Source: Lineus longissimus (Eukaryota > Nemertea > Pilidiophora > Heteronemertea > Lineidae). Taken from it: a stretch of DNA of 64,000 bases. The notes below the pieces were generated by a model. It had not been told where the DNA came from, did not search any database, and was given only the letters and a program-made list of their open reading frames with translations. The position numbers were made by a program, and so were the translations under genes. Positions 1 through 8,000 of this stretch are shown here, piece by piece. The first letter of the stretch is position 1; every line of letters starts with the position of its first letter. Location: NCBI RefSeq assembly GCF_910592395.1, contig NC_088315.1, positions 17,221,808 through 17,285,807 of the forward strand, written 5' to 3'.

Positions 1-288
1 CATTTTGTTTTTCACTGTGACATAATCGAATCTAATAGTGTATTAAGTAATGGTGAAGCATCTGATGTGCTAACCACAAGACCAATAAAGGAAGCTAATT
101 TTGGAGATTTAATAGCATACACATTTGAGAAACCAATAGCAATTCCCTGTAAACCAAGATTCAATAAGCTGAATATTCGCTTAACTGATGAAAAAGGTGA
201 CATCATCGATCTTAATGGTCATAATGTACAATACCAATTGGTATTAACTCGAGCTATGCTCTCAGGACAAAGTCCGACACATCATTAA
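1..288 (+). CDS. Capsid-like Polinton protein, C-terminal part (cut by window edge)
   Basis: The frame is open from the first base and ends at a TAA. It is the C-terminal part of a protein related to the one at 8997-9989. Shared features are an N-terminal stretch with a HCDI-type strand (compare the VNCD and LQANL strands of the other gene) and a closing block in which N-x-I-R-L-T-D-E-x-G is followed by D-L-N-G. Such closing blocks are common in Polinton structural proteins; I infer a capsid or penton-like role without proof. The last residues (RAMLSGQSPT) are encoded by a two-hairpin repeat, so the repeat supplies the C-terminus. The first part of the gene lies off the left edge. Confidence 0.6.
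   Translation, partial: HFVFHCDIIESNSVLSNGEASDVLTTRPIKEANFGDLIAYTFEKPIAIPCKPRFNKLNIRLTDEKGDIIDLNGHNVQYQLVLTRAMLSGQSPTHH
249..277 (+). repeat. Two-hairpin 30-bp repeat, forward unit
   Basis: GAGC-TAT-GCTC, spacer TCA, GGAC-AAA-GTCC. It lies in frame at the 3' end of the capsid-like ORF and is read as RAMLSGQSPT. Confidence 0.9.
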
Positions 289-321
289 ATTCACTGGAAT
301 TAACATTTTCACTGGAATTAA

Positions 322-780
322 ATGGCTGGCATTGGTATGTTATTTGGATCTGCAATAATCAATGGATTAGTATTCACTGGATCCGGTTACCTTTTTAAAA
401 AACTAGACAAGAATGGCTATGAGACTGAAGTGAAAAGACATGATTTGGCTCAGGAGCAATTACAGAAGGCCTCCACAGAATGGGAGGAGCATAGAAAGAG
501 TACTATTGACTTTGTTAATCTTGAATTAAAGAGAGAAAGAGACGCTTCTATTGATTTTAACAATACTGATTCAGCACTTACTGTTTACAATCATTTACAT
601 CCAGAAAGAACTATTGTACTACCTCAGCGACCACAATTAAGTGATTACTACCAACCTAGTGATGAAATGAAGAAATACGAGTACCTATGGATTATCCTAG
701 GACTTAGTGGTTTAGGGTTAATAATTTATTATTTTACTAGGGTTAGAAAGACTAAGACCATTGATCGGACACAGTCCTGA
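322..780 (+). CDS. Small membrane protein of Polinton type (152 aa)
   Basis: The start is an ATG in the context AATTAAATG. An N-terminal glycine-rich hydrophobic segment (about residues 2-25) is followed by a charged helical middle (K-R-H-D-L-A, Q-K-A, R-E-R-D) and a second hydrophobic segment near residues 122-140, then a basic tail. Proteins with this layout (hydrophobic start, KRHDLA-like helix, C-terminal transmembrane segment) recur in animal Polintons; their function is not known to me, and a virion membrane or capsid-associated role is only a guess. The stop codon is the TGA spacer of a two-hairpin repeat at 765-793, so the repeat may have set the present C-terminus. It converges on the ATPase gene. 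Confidence 0.75.
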   Translation: MAGIGMLFGSAIINGLVFTGSGYLFKKLDKNGYETEVKRHDLAQEQLQKASTEWEEHRKSTIDFVNLELKRERDASIDFNNTDSALTVYNHLHPERTIVLPQRPQLSDYYQPSDEMKKYEYLWIILGLSGLGLIIYYFTRVRKTKTIDRTQS

Positions 781-793
781 GAGCATAGCTCGA
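765..793 (-). repeat. Two-hairpin repeat, reverse unit at a gene end
   Basis: GGAC-ACA-GTCC, spacer TGA, GAGC-ATA-GCTC. The TGA spacer is the stop codon of the 152-aa gene; the ATPase stop lies 13 bp further on. Confidence 0.88.
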
Positions 794-805
794 TGAGAAG
801 CGGGA

Positions 806-1426
806 CTAAGATTTTTGATGGGAAAGAGTAAATCCAAATGGATGTTGTAGTCTAATGATCAGTTTTGATCCTTTTTTCATCTTAAGTTCTTCTATGTAGT
901 ACTGTCTTTTCTCCTTAGGAATAACACTGTTTTCTTCTAAGGCATCTTTCATGGCTGATTCATCCTTATTAAAAAATAATACTAAAATTCTTATGTTCTC
1001 TCTGTAGTCCTTGACAACTGAATTGTACTTCTGAACTAGTAACCAAACAGTGAGATTGTAGTGCCTGCCGGAAAAGGCAAGATTACATAACTCGGACACC
1101 TTCTTTTTTGTGTCTCTCAAATTAGCACAGTCATCAATGAGGAATAATGTGTTAGAACCAGCAAAGGTCAGAGTAGCAAACTGAAGCACAAGGTCCAAAT
1201 TACTGGCCACAGCTTCGGGATTAACTATGTAGACGTTCTTGTCTTGGTAAATCCATTTCCTTTCATATGTCTTATTGTTGAAATATGTTGGACAGAAAAT
1301 GACTATGTTCTGGAACTTGTGCCGATACTCCTTTTCTAAGAGGTCAAGGGCAAAATATGTCTTACCACAATTGGTAACACCAGAAATTAACATATTGTGT
1401 GGCTCGTAAATAAATACTTCACTCAT
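806..1426 (-). CDS. FtsK/HerA-type genome-packaging ATPase
   Basis: This 206-aa protein has a clear Walker A motif (GVTNCGKT, residues 16-23) and a Walker B strand ending in two aspartates (LFLIDD, residues 94-99). A downstream sensor-like region contains the FSGRHYN and QKYNS motifs typical of the short A32-like ATPases of Polintons, virophages and large DNA viruses. In those families the enzyme pumps DNA into the capsid. Length and motif spacing are normal and no break is visible. The start ATG is only four bases from the divergent integrase ATG, inside the palindrome CATTTAAATG, so the two genes must share a control region. Confidence 0.92.
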   Translation of the reverse strand: MSEVFIYEPHNMLISGVTNCGKTYFALDLLEKEYRHKFQNIVIFCPTYFNNKTYERKWIYQDKNVYIVNPEAVASNLDLVLQFATLTFAGSNTLFLIDDCANLRDTKKKVSELCNLAFSGRHYNLTVWLLVQKYNSVVKDYRENIRILVLFFNKDESAMKDALEENSVIPKEKRQYYIEELKMKKGSKLIIRLQHPFGFTLSHQKS

Positions 1427-1433
1427 TTAAATG
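1424..1433. promoter_or_regulatory. Palindromic double start site CATTTAAATG
   Basis: The ATPase start (minus strand) and the integrase start (plus strand) are the two arms of a perfect 10-bp palindrome, with four bases between the codons. Neither gene has room for a leader outside the other's coding sequence unless transcription starts inside the neighbour. Confidence 0.6.
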
Positions 1434-2551
1434 AATGTAAAGGATGACAAACAGCAGTATCTAAGGATTTGTACTACAACCCCGAGAGTCCCGTGGCTTA
1501 CAGTTCTTTGAGTAAAATCTGGAAACAGGTCAAGGAAGATATGACTTCGTCACGAGAGCAGAGCTCAGGAAAACTTATTAAACAAAAAGAAGTGAAAGAA
1601 TTTCTAGAAACACTACCAACTCACCAACTACACAAACCTGCCATTAAGAAATTTACGTTCTGAAAGACAATGGTATCGTACATCGATCAACAGTGGCAAG
1701 CTGATCTGGTTGACATGCAGAAATTCGAGAGTAAGAATAAGGGTTTCAGATTCATTTTAACAATCATAGATCTATTTAGTCGTTTTTCTTGGGCTCTAGC
1801 AGTGAAGAGTAAGAGGGGAGAAGAAATCAGAGATGCATTTAAAGTGATATTTGAGGAAGCAAAACCAACGAAAATCCAGTTTGATGACGGTAAAGAATTT
1901 TACAACAAACACTTCAAGGAACTCTTAACAGAAAATGACATAGAATGGTTCTCCACAAAATCTGATAAGAAGGCAGCAGTAGTAGAGAGATTCAATAGAA
2001 CCCTTAAAGAAAAAATGTGGCGTTATTTCACCGCTAAGGAGACTGACAAGTGGATTGACGTTCTGGATGACCTGGTCAGCGGCTACAATAACACATTTCA
2101 CTCATCAATAGGTATGAAACCTGTAGACGCCAGAAAGATGGAAAACGAAGGAACAGTGTGGTACAATCTTTACGGTCTTCACCTCAAAGAGACATTTGGT
2201 GATCCAAAGTACAAAGTAGGTGACAGTGTTAGAATTTCAAAGTACAAGTCCATTTTCGGTAAAGGTTACATGCCCAACTACACTGAGGAGGTGTTCCAAA
2301 TCAAACAGATCATCTTTACTCACCCTATCGTCTACAAGCTTGAGGATTACCACAAAGAAGAAATTCAAGGATATTTCTATGAAGAGGAATTGAGCTATGT
2401 TCCTAATCCTGACCAGCTAGAGTACAAGATCGAGAAAATCCTAAGGTACAAGACCAGTAAAGGCAAGAAATACGGATTAGTGAAGTGGAAGGGTTACAGT
2501 GATAAGTTCAATGAATGGTTACCAGTTTCTGATATCAAATCATTGAAATGA
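1431..2551 (+). pseudogene. Polinton integrase with chromodomain, broken by a frameshift and a stop
   Basis: This is a retrovirus-like DDE integrase. The catalytic acids lie in QADLVDMQ (about 1700), DDGKEF (about 1883) and VVERFNRTL (about 1980). A C-terminal chromodomain (about 2425-2545) carries the VKWKGYSDKFNEW signature. The N-terminal part, with the YYNPESP and HKPA motifs usual before the catalytic core, begins in the frame of the ATG at 1431 and changes frame near 1462-1469. The same reading frame is then stopped by TGA at 1661-1663 and reopens with ATG at 1670. The catalytic core and chromodomain are otherwise intact, so a shortened protein from 1670 is possible. A variant two-hairpin repeat at 1542-1566 lies in frame in the N-terminal part. 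Confidence 0.88.
1542..1566 (-). repeat. Two-hairpin repeat with compensated stem, inside integrase
   Basis: TGAC-TTC-GTCA, spacer CGA, GAGC-AGA-GCTC. The first stem has changed on both sides (G to T and C to A) and still pairs. The spacer is an in-frame arginine codon where the usual TGA would be a stop. Confidence 0.8.
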
Positions 2552-2639
2552 AATAAAGTCTCTAAAGTGACTTAAGTCACAAGAACAAGTTCGAAAAACG
2601 TAATTTAAAAAAAAAATGTCCTACTAAATAAAGAAAGAA

Positions 2640-3749
2640 ATGGAGGGAGCAATATTTGATAATCAAAATGGTATGATGAATCAAAATGGTATGATGAATC
2701 ATGATAATATGATGAATCAAAATATTCAGAAGTTTTTGTATTATTTGCATCAAAATAATATGTTAAATCAAAACATGGAAAATCAAAACATGGAAAATCA
2801 AAATATGATAAATCAAAATAATATGATGAATCAAAACATGGAAAATCAACCTACAATTTATTGTGTTAAGTGCTGTGAAAAGAAACCTGAAATTAATTTT
2901 GAAAAGAACAGGCGTAATAAACTACTTGATTACTGTAAAGAATGTGGTTCAAGTAAAATCAAGGGATGTAATAAATGTTATGAAATTAAATTACTAAGTG
3001 ATGGTGAATTTGGTAAAAACGGAAATAGAGGTAATTGCAGATCATGTTTTAATTCATATTACAAAAAGGATTACCTTGACCAAAATGGTAATAGAGACAG
3101 ACACAAAATTAGAGTTGGTCTAAACCGCATTTCTAAGGGAGAGTGTAATCGAGCTATGCTCTCAGGACGAAGTCCGACTAGGACAAGGTCCAGAGAGCAA
3201 AGCTCGACCGGTAATTCCTCATTTAATCTAGGATGTACAGACAGTTTCTTCCATCAGTGGTTAGAGTACCAGAGGAGTCTATCTCCAATAGGACAAAGTC
3301 CCGAGAACAGAGTTCGAATAGTAGAAGAAGAGTTGGATCATGTCTTACCAATCAAGGAATTCAAAGATAAACCTGAACTGTGCTTTGCTTGGTTTAACAT
3401 GAGACCAATGGAAAAGACAGAAAACAGACAGAAGAGTGCTAAAGTAGACTACACACTATTTAAGGATCAATTGGATAGGTCAATGGATTTCATGGTAAAG
3501 ATGAGAAGTGAAAACTGGTTTGTCTTTCGAGACCAGGATGTAATACCAGATTGGAAAATAGTGATATCACAGCATTTCGGGGATTATCTTCGTGATGAAA
3601 ATAAGATTCTGCTTGATAGATTATCGAATTTAAATAATAACATGAGAATGAACCAGAACATTAACATATGTAGTCAGACAGAAATCATAAACGAGATGAT
3701 TAAGTTGAATAATATACTTGAAAGAAATTTACTCTTTGCAGTGAATTGA
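2640..3749 (+). CDS. HNH endonuclease-like protein with zinc clusters and Asn/Met-rich N-terminus
   Basis: This 369-aa protein is built from three parts. Residues 1-70 are low-complexity repeats of N-Q-N-M-M/N-M-E-N-Q. Residues 74-140 carry CxxC pairs (CVKC, CKEC, CNKC, CRSC), probably two zinc ribbons. From about residue 195 there is a block with LGC, FFHQWLEYQ, then ELDHVLPIKEF, CFAWFNMRPM and N-R-Q-K. That order (LGC, H-x-x-x-QF-like, DHVxP, N-x-x-P, N-x-x-K) matches the HNH nucleases common in large DNA viruses and in mobile endonucleases. Three two-hairpin repeats lie in frame between the zinc part and the HNH part, which seems to act as a tolerant linker. I infer a nuclease, possibly of homing type; it is not one of the core Polinton genes. 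The frame is intact. Confidence 0.72.
   Translation: MEGAIFDNQNGMMNQNGMMNHDNMMNQNIQKFLYYLHQNNMLNQNMENQNMENQNMINQNNMMNQNMENQPTIYCVKCCEKKPEINFEKNRRNKLLDYCKECGSSKIKGCNKCYEIKLLSDGEFGKNGNRGNCRSCFNSYYKKDYLDQNGNRDRHKIRVGLNRISKGECNRAMLSGRSPTRTRSREQSSTGNSSFNLGCTDSFFHQWLEYQRSLSPIGQSPENRVRIVEEELDHVLPIKEFKDKPELCFAWFNMRPMEKTENRQKSAKVDYTLFKDQLDRSMDFMVKMRSENWFVFRDQDVIPDWKIVISQHFGDYLRDENKILLDRLSNLNNNMRMNQNINICSQTEIINEMIKLNNILERNLLFAVN
3149..3207. repeat. Two-hairpin repeats, one forward and one reverse unit
   Basis: Forward unit GAGC-TAT-GCTC/GGAC-GAA-GTCC is followed exactly 30 bp later by reverse unit GGAC-AAG-GTCC/GAGC-AAA-GCTC. Both are translated in the HNH gene (RAMLSGRSPT, then RTRSREQSST). The reverse spacer is AGA, in frame as arginine. 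Confidence 0.9.
3291..3317 (-). repeat. Two-hairpin repeat, reverse unit with GAAC/GTTC stem
   Basis: GGAC-AAA-GTCC, spacer CGA, GAAC-AGA-GTTC. It is in frame in the HNH gene (GQSPENRVR). The second stem is a compensated variant. Confidence 0.85.
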
Positions 3750-3768
3750 TTTTATTCTACTTAATTAA

Positions 3769-4038
3769 ATGAATAGAACTTGGGGTTACACAAAACGACC
3801 ACGTAATTGGAAAGAAAGATTAGAACGATTTCATAGAGAATTAGAGGCAGAAGTAGAGTCAAAGTTGGATCCTGGTCCCGAAAAACCTTTAAAACCTGCT
3901 GGGCCTGCTGGGTCAGAAAAACCTGTTGGGTCAGAAAAACCTTTAAAATTTAATGTACAACAAAAACCTGTAGTGTCTGCAAGATCAACACTAAACACTA
4001 GAAATGACAGAACAACTGATTCTAGTTTTTCCCACTAA
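3769..4038 (+). CDS. Small proline/lysine-rich protein (89 aa)
   Basis: The ATG sits in the AATTAAATG context shared by other genes of this element. The product begins with a basic, aromatic stretch (RTWGYTKRPRNW), then an acidic helix, then repeats of S/G-x-E-K-P-L/V built on direct repeats in the DNA. No domain is recognised. Size, basic start and low complexity would suit a DNA-packaging or scaffold peptide, but that is a guess. It lies between the HNH gene and the 219-aa membrane protein, all on the same strand with short gaps, so the three could be expressed together. Confidence 0.55.
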   Translation: MNRTWGYTKRPRNWKERLERFHRELEAEVESKLDPGPEKPLKPAGPAGSEKPVGSEKPLKFNVQQKPVVSARSTLNTRNDRTTDSSFSH

Positions 4039-4042
4039 TTAA

Positions 4043-4702
4043 GTGGATGGAGACAACAAGGTTTATCCAGATTTAAGTAATTTGAACTCTGAAAGTCATT
4101 TAAACTATGAAAGGTCTGAAAAGCATACAGAAAGTAACCCTCAGGCTTTCAGACTACAACAAATATGTGATGTTAAGAGTTTCTTAGAAAGCGAGATTGA
4201 ATTTAGAAGAAAGATATTTTCAAAGTACAAAAAAGCATTTAGCGTAATTACTGGCATTAGCCACTTCCTTAATTTTGCCAGCGTTGCAGCCGGCTCTGTT
4301 GGTGTTTCCGCTCTAGCTGGTGTCATCACGGCACCGATAGGCTTAGCTCTGGGTGGCGTAACAATAGGTAGTGCCATTATTTCATCAGCCTTAGGCTGGG
4401 AGAAAAAGAATATTCTAAGGAAAATTGAAAAGCATGAGAATATCAGAATGTTGGCAATTTCAAAACTGAACACAATCAATGATTTGGTTAGTAAAGCCTT
4501 AACCGATTCTCACATATCTACAGATGAGTTTACTTTGATTCTCAAGGAGAAGGAGAAATACATTTCGATGAAAAATGCCATTAGGAAAAAACAAAGGGAG
4601 GCAAGTTCAGCTGTTGATGTAGAGTCTTTAAAGAAGACTTTTTTAGAAGAAGGAAAAAAACTAGCACAGACAGAGATGCTAGAAAAACTAAAAGTTCAGT
4701 AA
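4043..4702 (+). CDS. Membrane protein of Polinton type (219 aa), ATG replaced by GTG
   Basis: The protein starts with a Y-P-D-L-S segment, then a helix with FLESEIEFRRKIFSKYKKA, then a long glycine/alanine-rich hydrophobic stretch (about residues 72-120, likely two membrane segments), then charged helices to the end. Proteins of this design (E-x-E-F-R-x-x-x-x-x-K-Y-K before a hydrophobic hairpin) recur in animal Polintons; their function is unknown to me. The first codon in frame is GTG in the context AATTAAGTG, where neighbours have AATTAAATG, so the start codon has probably mutated and expression may be impaired. Confidence 0.72.
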   Translation: MDGDNKVYPDLSNLNSESHLNYERSEKHTESNPQAFRLQQICDVKSFLESEIEFRRKIFSKYKKAFSVITGISHFLNFASVAAGSVGVSALAGVITAPIGLALGGVTIGSAIISSALGWEKKNILRKIEKHENIRMLAISKLNTINDLVSKALTDSHISTDEFTLILKEKEKYISMKNAIRKKQREASSAVDVESLKKTFLEEGKKLAQTEMLEKLKVQ

Positions 4703-4716
4703 ATCAAACAGGATCC

Positions 4717-4801
4717 GGACAAGGTCCAGAGAACAAAGTTCGACTCGAGCTCTGCTCTCAAGACGAAGTCGGACTAGGACAAGGTCCCGAGGACAAAGTC
4801 A
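4717..4801. repeat. Three two-hairpin units in 30-bp register
   Basis: Reverse (GGAC-AAG-GTCC/GAAC-AAA-GTTC), forward (GAGC-TCT-GCTC/AGAC-GAA-GTCG, second stem weakened) and reverse (GGAC-AAG-GTCC then a degraded GGAC-AAA-GTCA). First stems start at 4717, 4747 and 4777. Noncoding. Confidence 0.88.
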
Positions 4802-4920
4802 GACTAAATAGTCCTAATCCTAATGTGGTGTATCACTATCACTATTATCATGACTTCGGTGTTAGGGGTGAATTTCACCAAGTAGCACTACCATCAGCAC
4901 CACCCTATTCATTAGTTTAA

Positions 4921-5024
4921 TCGAACTTTGTTCTCTGGACGTAGTCCTAATCGAGCTATGCTCTCAGGACAAAGTCCGAATAATGATTTTGCAACTCGAG
5001 CTATGCTCTCAGGACGAAGTCGGA
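4921..5024 (+). repeat. Three forward two-hairpin units
   Basis: Stems start at 4923 (GAAC-TTT-GTTC/GGAC-GTA-GTCC), 4953 and 4998. The first two are 30 bp apart. The third ends one base before the PolB stop codon. Confidence 0.88.
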
Positions 5025-5025
5025 C

Positions 5026-8000
5026 TCAAGCGAAGTTTGAATCGCTGTAATCTATGTAGCCTTCATAATACATTCCAAATGGTAACGTTCTTATTCCATC
5101 TTCAAGTATGAACCTCTTGTCATCAAAAGGACTGAGGCTTTTTTTGTCAACTTCTTCCAAATAGATTTGGTGTTTATCTGATCTTAAGTGTCTCATCTTG
5201 TGGTAAAATGACCTACTCTTTTCAAGACAATCAACATAGTCATCAAATGAGATATTTCTCCTTACTACATTCTTGGCAATACCCTTCAATTTCTTAGAAT
5301 CGTAATCTTTTGTCGAGCCTTGCTCTCCAGACATAGTCTTGGTCCTGTAAGCGTACATCTTACTTCTCAGGGCAATGAATTCAGTCATCTCTACTCCTCC
5401 TAGCTCATCCTTAAAGTAGCCTGGTACCTTCTTCTTACTGGTGTCATAGAGTGTATGATCTTTTGGATAATTACTGAAGTCAAAATAGTGTTTCAACTCC
5501 TTTAAGTCTTTAGTTAAGTCATCAGTATTAATGTTAAGTACAAAGGAATCTGTATCTAGATACAGCAGTTCAATATTTTTCTCACCAAAGTACGGTTGAA
5601 GAACTTCATAATAGAATTCATACATTAATAATTTAGACAATTCAAGTACTGAAGCTCCTATGTAGATTGGTTTGTTGAATTTCATTGATGTTTTCCTCAT
5701 GCTAATAGCAGCATTCTGTTCGTCAAATACGCATATCGATGAAAACCTGGGATTGGCCATTACATTCCTGGCTCTCTCCCCGTCCGATACAAATTCAATT
5801 TCAACCCTGTTCCTTACATTCTCACAAGTCTTTCCGTAGAACGCATTATTCATGAGCTTAAAATAGTCTTTCTCAAAATCAGTCTTAGAATCCATACGTC
5901 TTTTAGTGTTAAAATCAATGTATGGTGCTAACCACTTTGATTGTTTAAAGCTTATCACTGAATGAACCCTCTTAAGTACCATTCCGTGCTTGAGGTAAAA
6001 TTGTAGCATTCTGTAATGCACTATGTAATTAGTTTTATCCTTTTGTGTTAGTATTAGTTTCTCTACATTTGATCTTTTATCATCACCCAGTAACTCTCTC
6101 TGGTAAGGACTTAATTCATCATCTTCAATAAAGAGAGATTCGGGACAGAATGGAAAGTTCCTTGACTTAAATTTAATATTTCCTGGATACTCCAAATCAA
6201 CCTCTAAGAAGTAGCCTACTTCACTATCACTTGGAATTGCCATAATCTGCTCTTTACTGATAACATTCATGTTAAGTCGAGCTTTGCTCTCTGGACTTTG
6301 TCCTAGTCGGACTTTGTCCTGAGAGCATAGCTCGAGTGGATCAATATCTATCATTTCAAAACTACCATAGGGTTGAGGTTCCATCATGGACCAGCCGTAG
6401 AGATTATTTGCGTCTACGTAGAGTAGTTTGTGGTGTTCATCTGCCTTGACATGTCTTGTTCCCATAACACCCGAAATTCCACCTCGTATTGCTTTCTCAA
6501 AAGTAAGTAAGATGTTGGTATCAGTCAGTAGTTCTAGGTTTATTCCTGTGTACTTCAAACCAGCTTGCCAGGTTAGGCCTGGTGCCGAGTAACAGTGACA
6601 TGGATCTATCTGAAAGTAGTTCAAATTGACATCCCTGAATTTCTCAAATAAATCAGCTAAAAGGATCACATCAGTTTTGAGGTAGAGGTCAATGAACTCA
6701 CCGTGATTCCTGATCTTGAAATGATCCCATATTACCTTAGCTTCATCATAGGCAGAATCAGGTGCCATTTCATTTTTCAATTCGTCAAAAAACATAGACT
6801 TTTCTAGGTAAGTAACATTGTAGCTTTCATGTGATGTGTAAAAAGAGTAAGGTACTGAACCCTTCTTCCTCAATAGCTTAAAGTCAGTGGTATTTGGGAA
6901 CAGCTGTCTGGTAATTTTAAAATCATCATCCAACATTGATTTGGTTATGTTGTCTAAACTGGACTGCAGGAATCTGTACGAGTCCAAAAATCTGAAACAA
7001 CCGAACTGAAATGAAATGTATTCCTCTGATGTTTTGGCAAGTATTTTCAGTTTCTTGTACTTCGGTAGCTTAGTCATTAATTCTTTAATAAATAAGTGAG
7101 AATCGTAATTACTGAGATTGTGAAAAAACACTGGAACAAACATAGCTTTCTTTTCATTCAAATTACACGAGTTGTGAGCAGCACCTCGATATCTACCACA
7201 GTAGTGATCATGATCCTTGACCTTGTCATATCCCAAAGGTTGATTACAATAGTAACAATGTGTTTCTAATTGATATTTATGCCAGTCAGACTTCGTCTTG
7301 AGAGCATAGCTCGAGTCAGACTTCGTCCTGAGAGCAGAGCTCGAGTCTTCATCTGTCATTGTTAGAGAAAAGTTACAGTTCAATAAATTAGAGAATTGTT
7401 CTTCCATCCTGATTAACCAATTACAGAACACATCTACAACATCAGCACCCCTGTGAGACACATACTGGCTACTGTAAAGGTGTGTGTAGTCTGAGTGAAC
7501 ATAAACACCAACAGCTGATGCATTTTGTTTAAAAAGTTTTTTAGTGGTAACAGTGGTATCTGTCTCAGGACGAAGTCCGACTCGAGCTCTGCTCTGAGTT
7601 GTGTCGGACTTCGTCCTGAGAGCAGAGCTCGAGTTATCATTGACTGTTGTGCTTATCGCTTCGAAATCAGCATAGATCACAAACGGAACTCTATTTTTGA
7701 ATGAGTGTTTTTCAAATTTAATTTGTGACCATTTACTGTTAGGTGGAGGCAAAGTAATCTTACAGTAATCGTGTTCTCCACATTTCTTTTTATGCTTATC
7801 TAGTGTTGACTTCCTGTAAAAGTAATTCATGCATCTCCTGCAAAGATACACTCTATGAGCTAGTGTCCTGAAGAAAAGATTGATGTCTCTTATGTACATG
7901 AAATGGTCCTTGAAATAGAGCAGATCAATGACATCATCATCATCATAATTCTTGGACAGGTAGAGAGGTTCTAGTTTTGCCTCACAGGTGCTCTTAGCCC

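Larger units (their letters stand above)
4703..5025. other. Convergent intergenic gap holding six two-hairpin units
   Basis: No gene is seen. Six repeat units (4717-4801 and 4921-5024) flank a unique AT-rich segment between the ends of the 219-aa gene and the polymerase gene. Confidence 0.7.
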
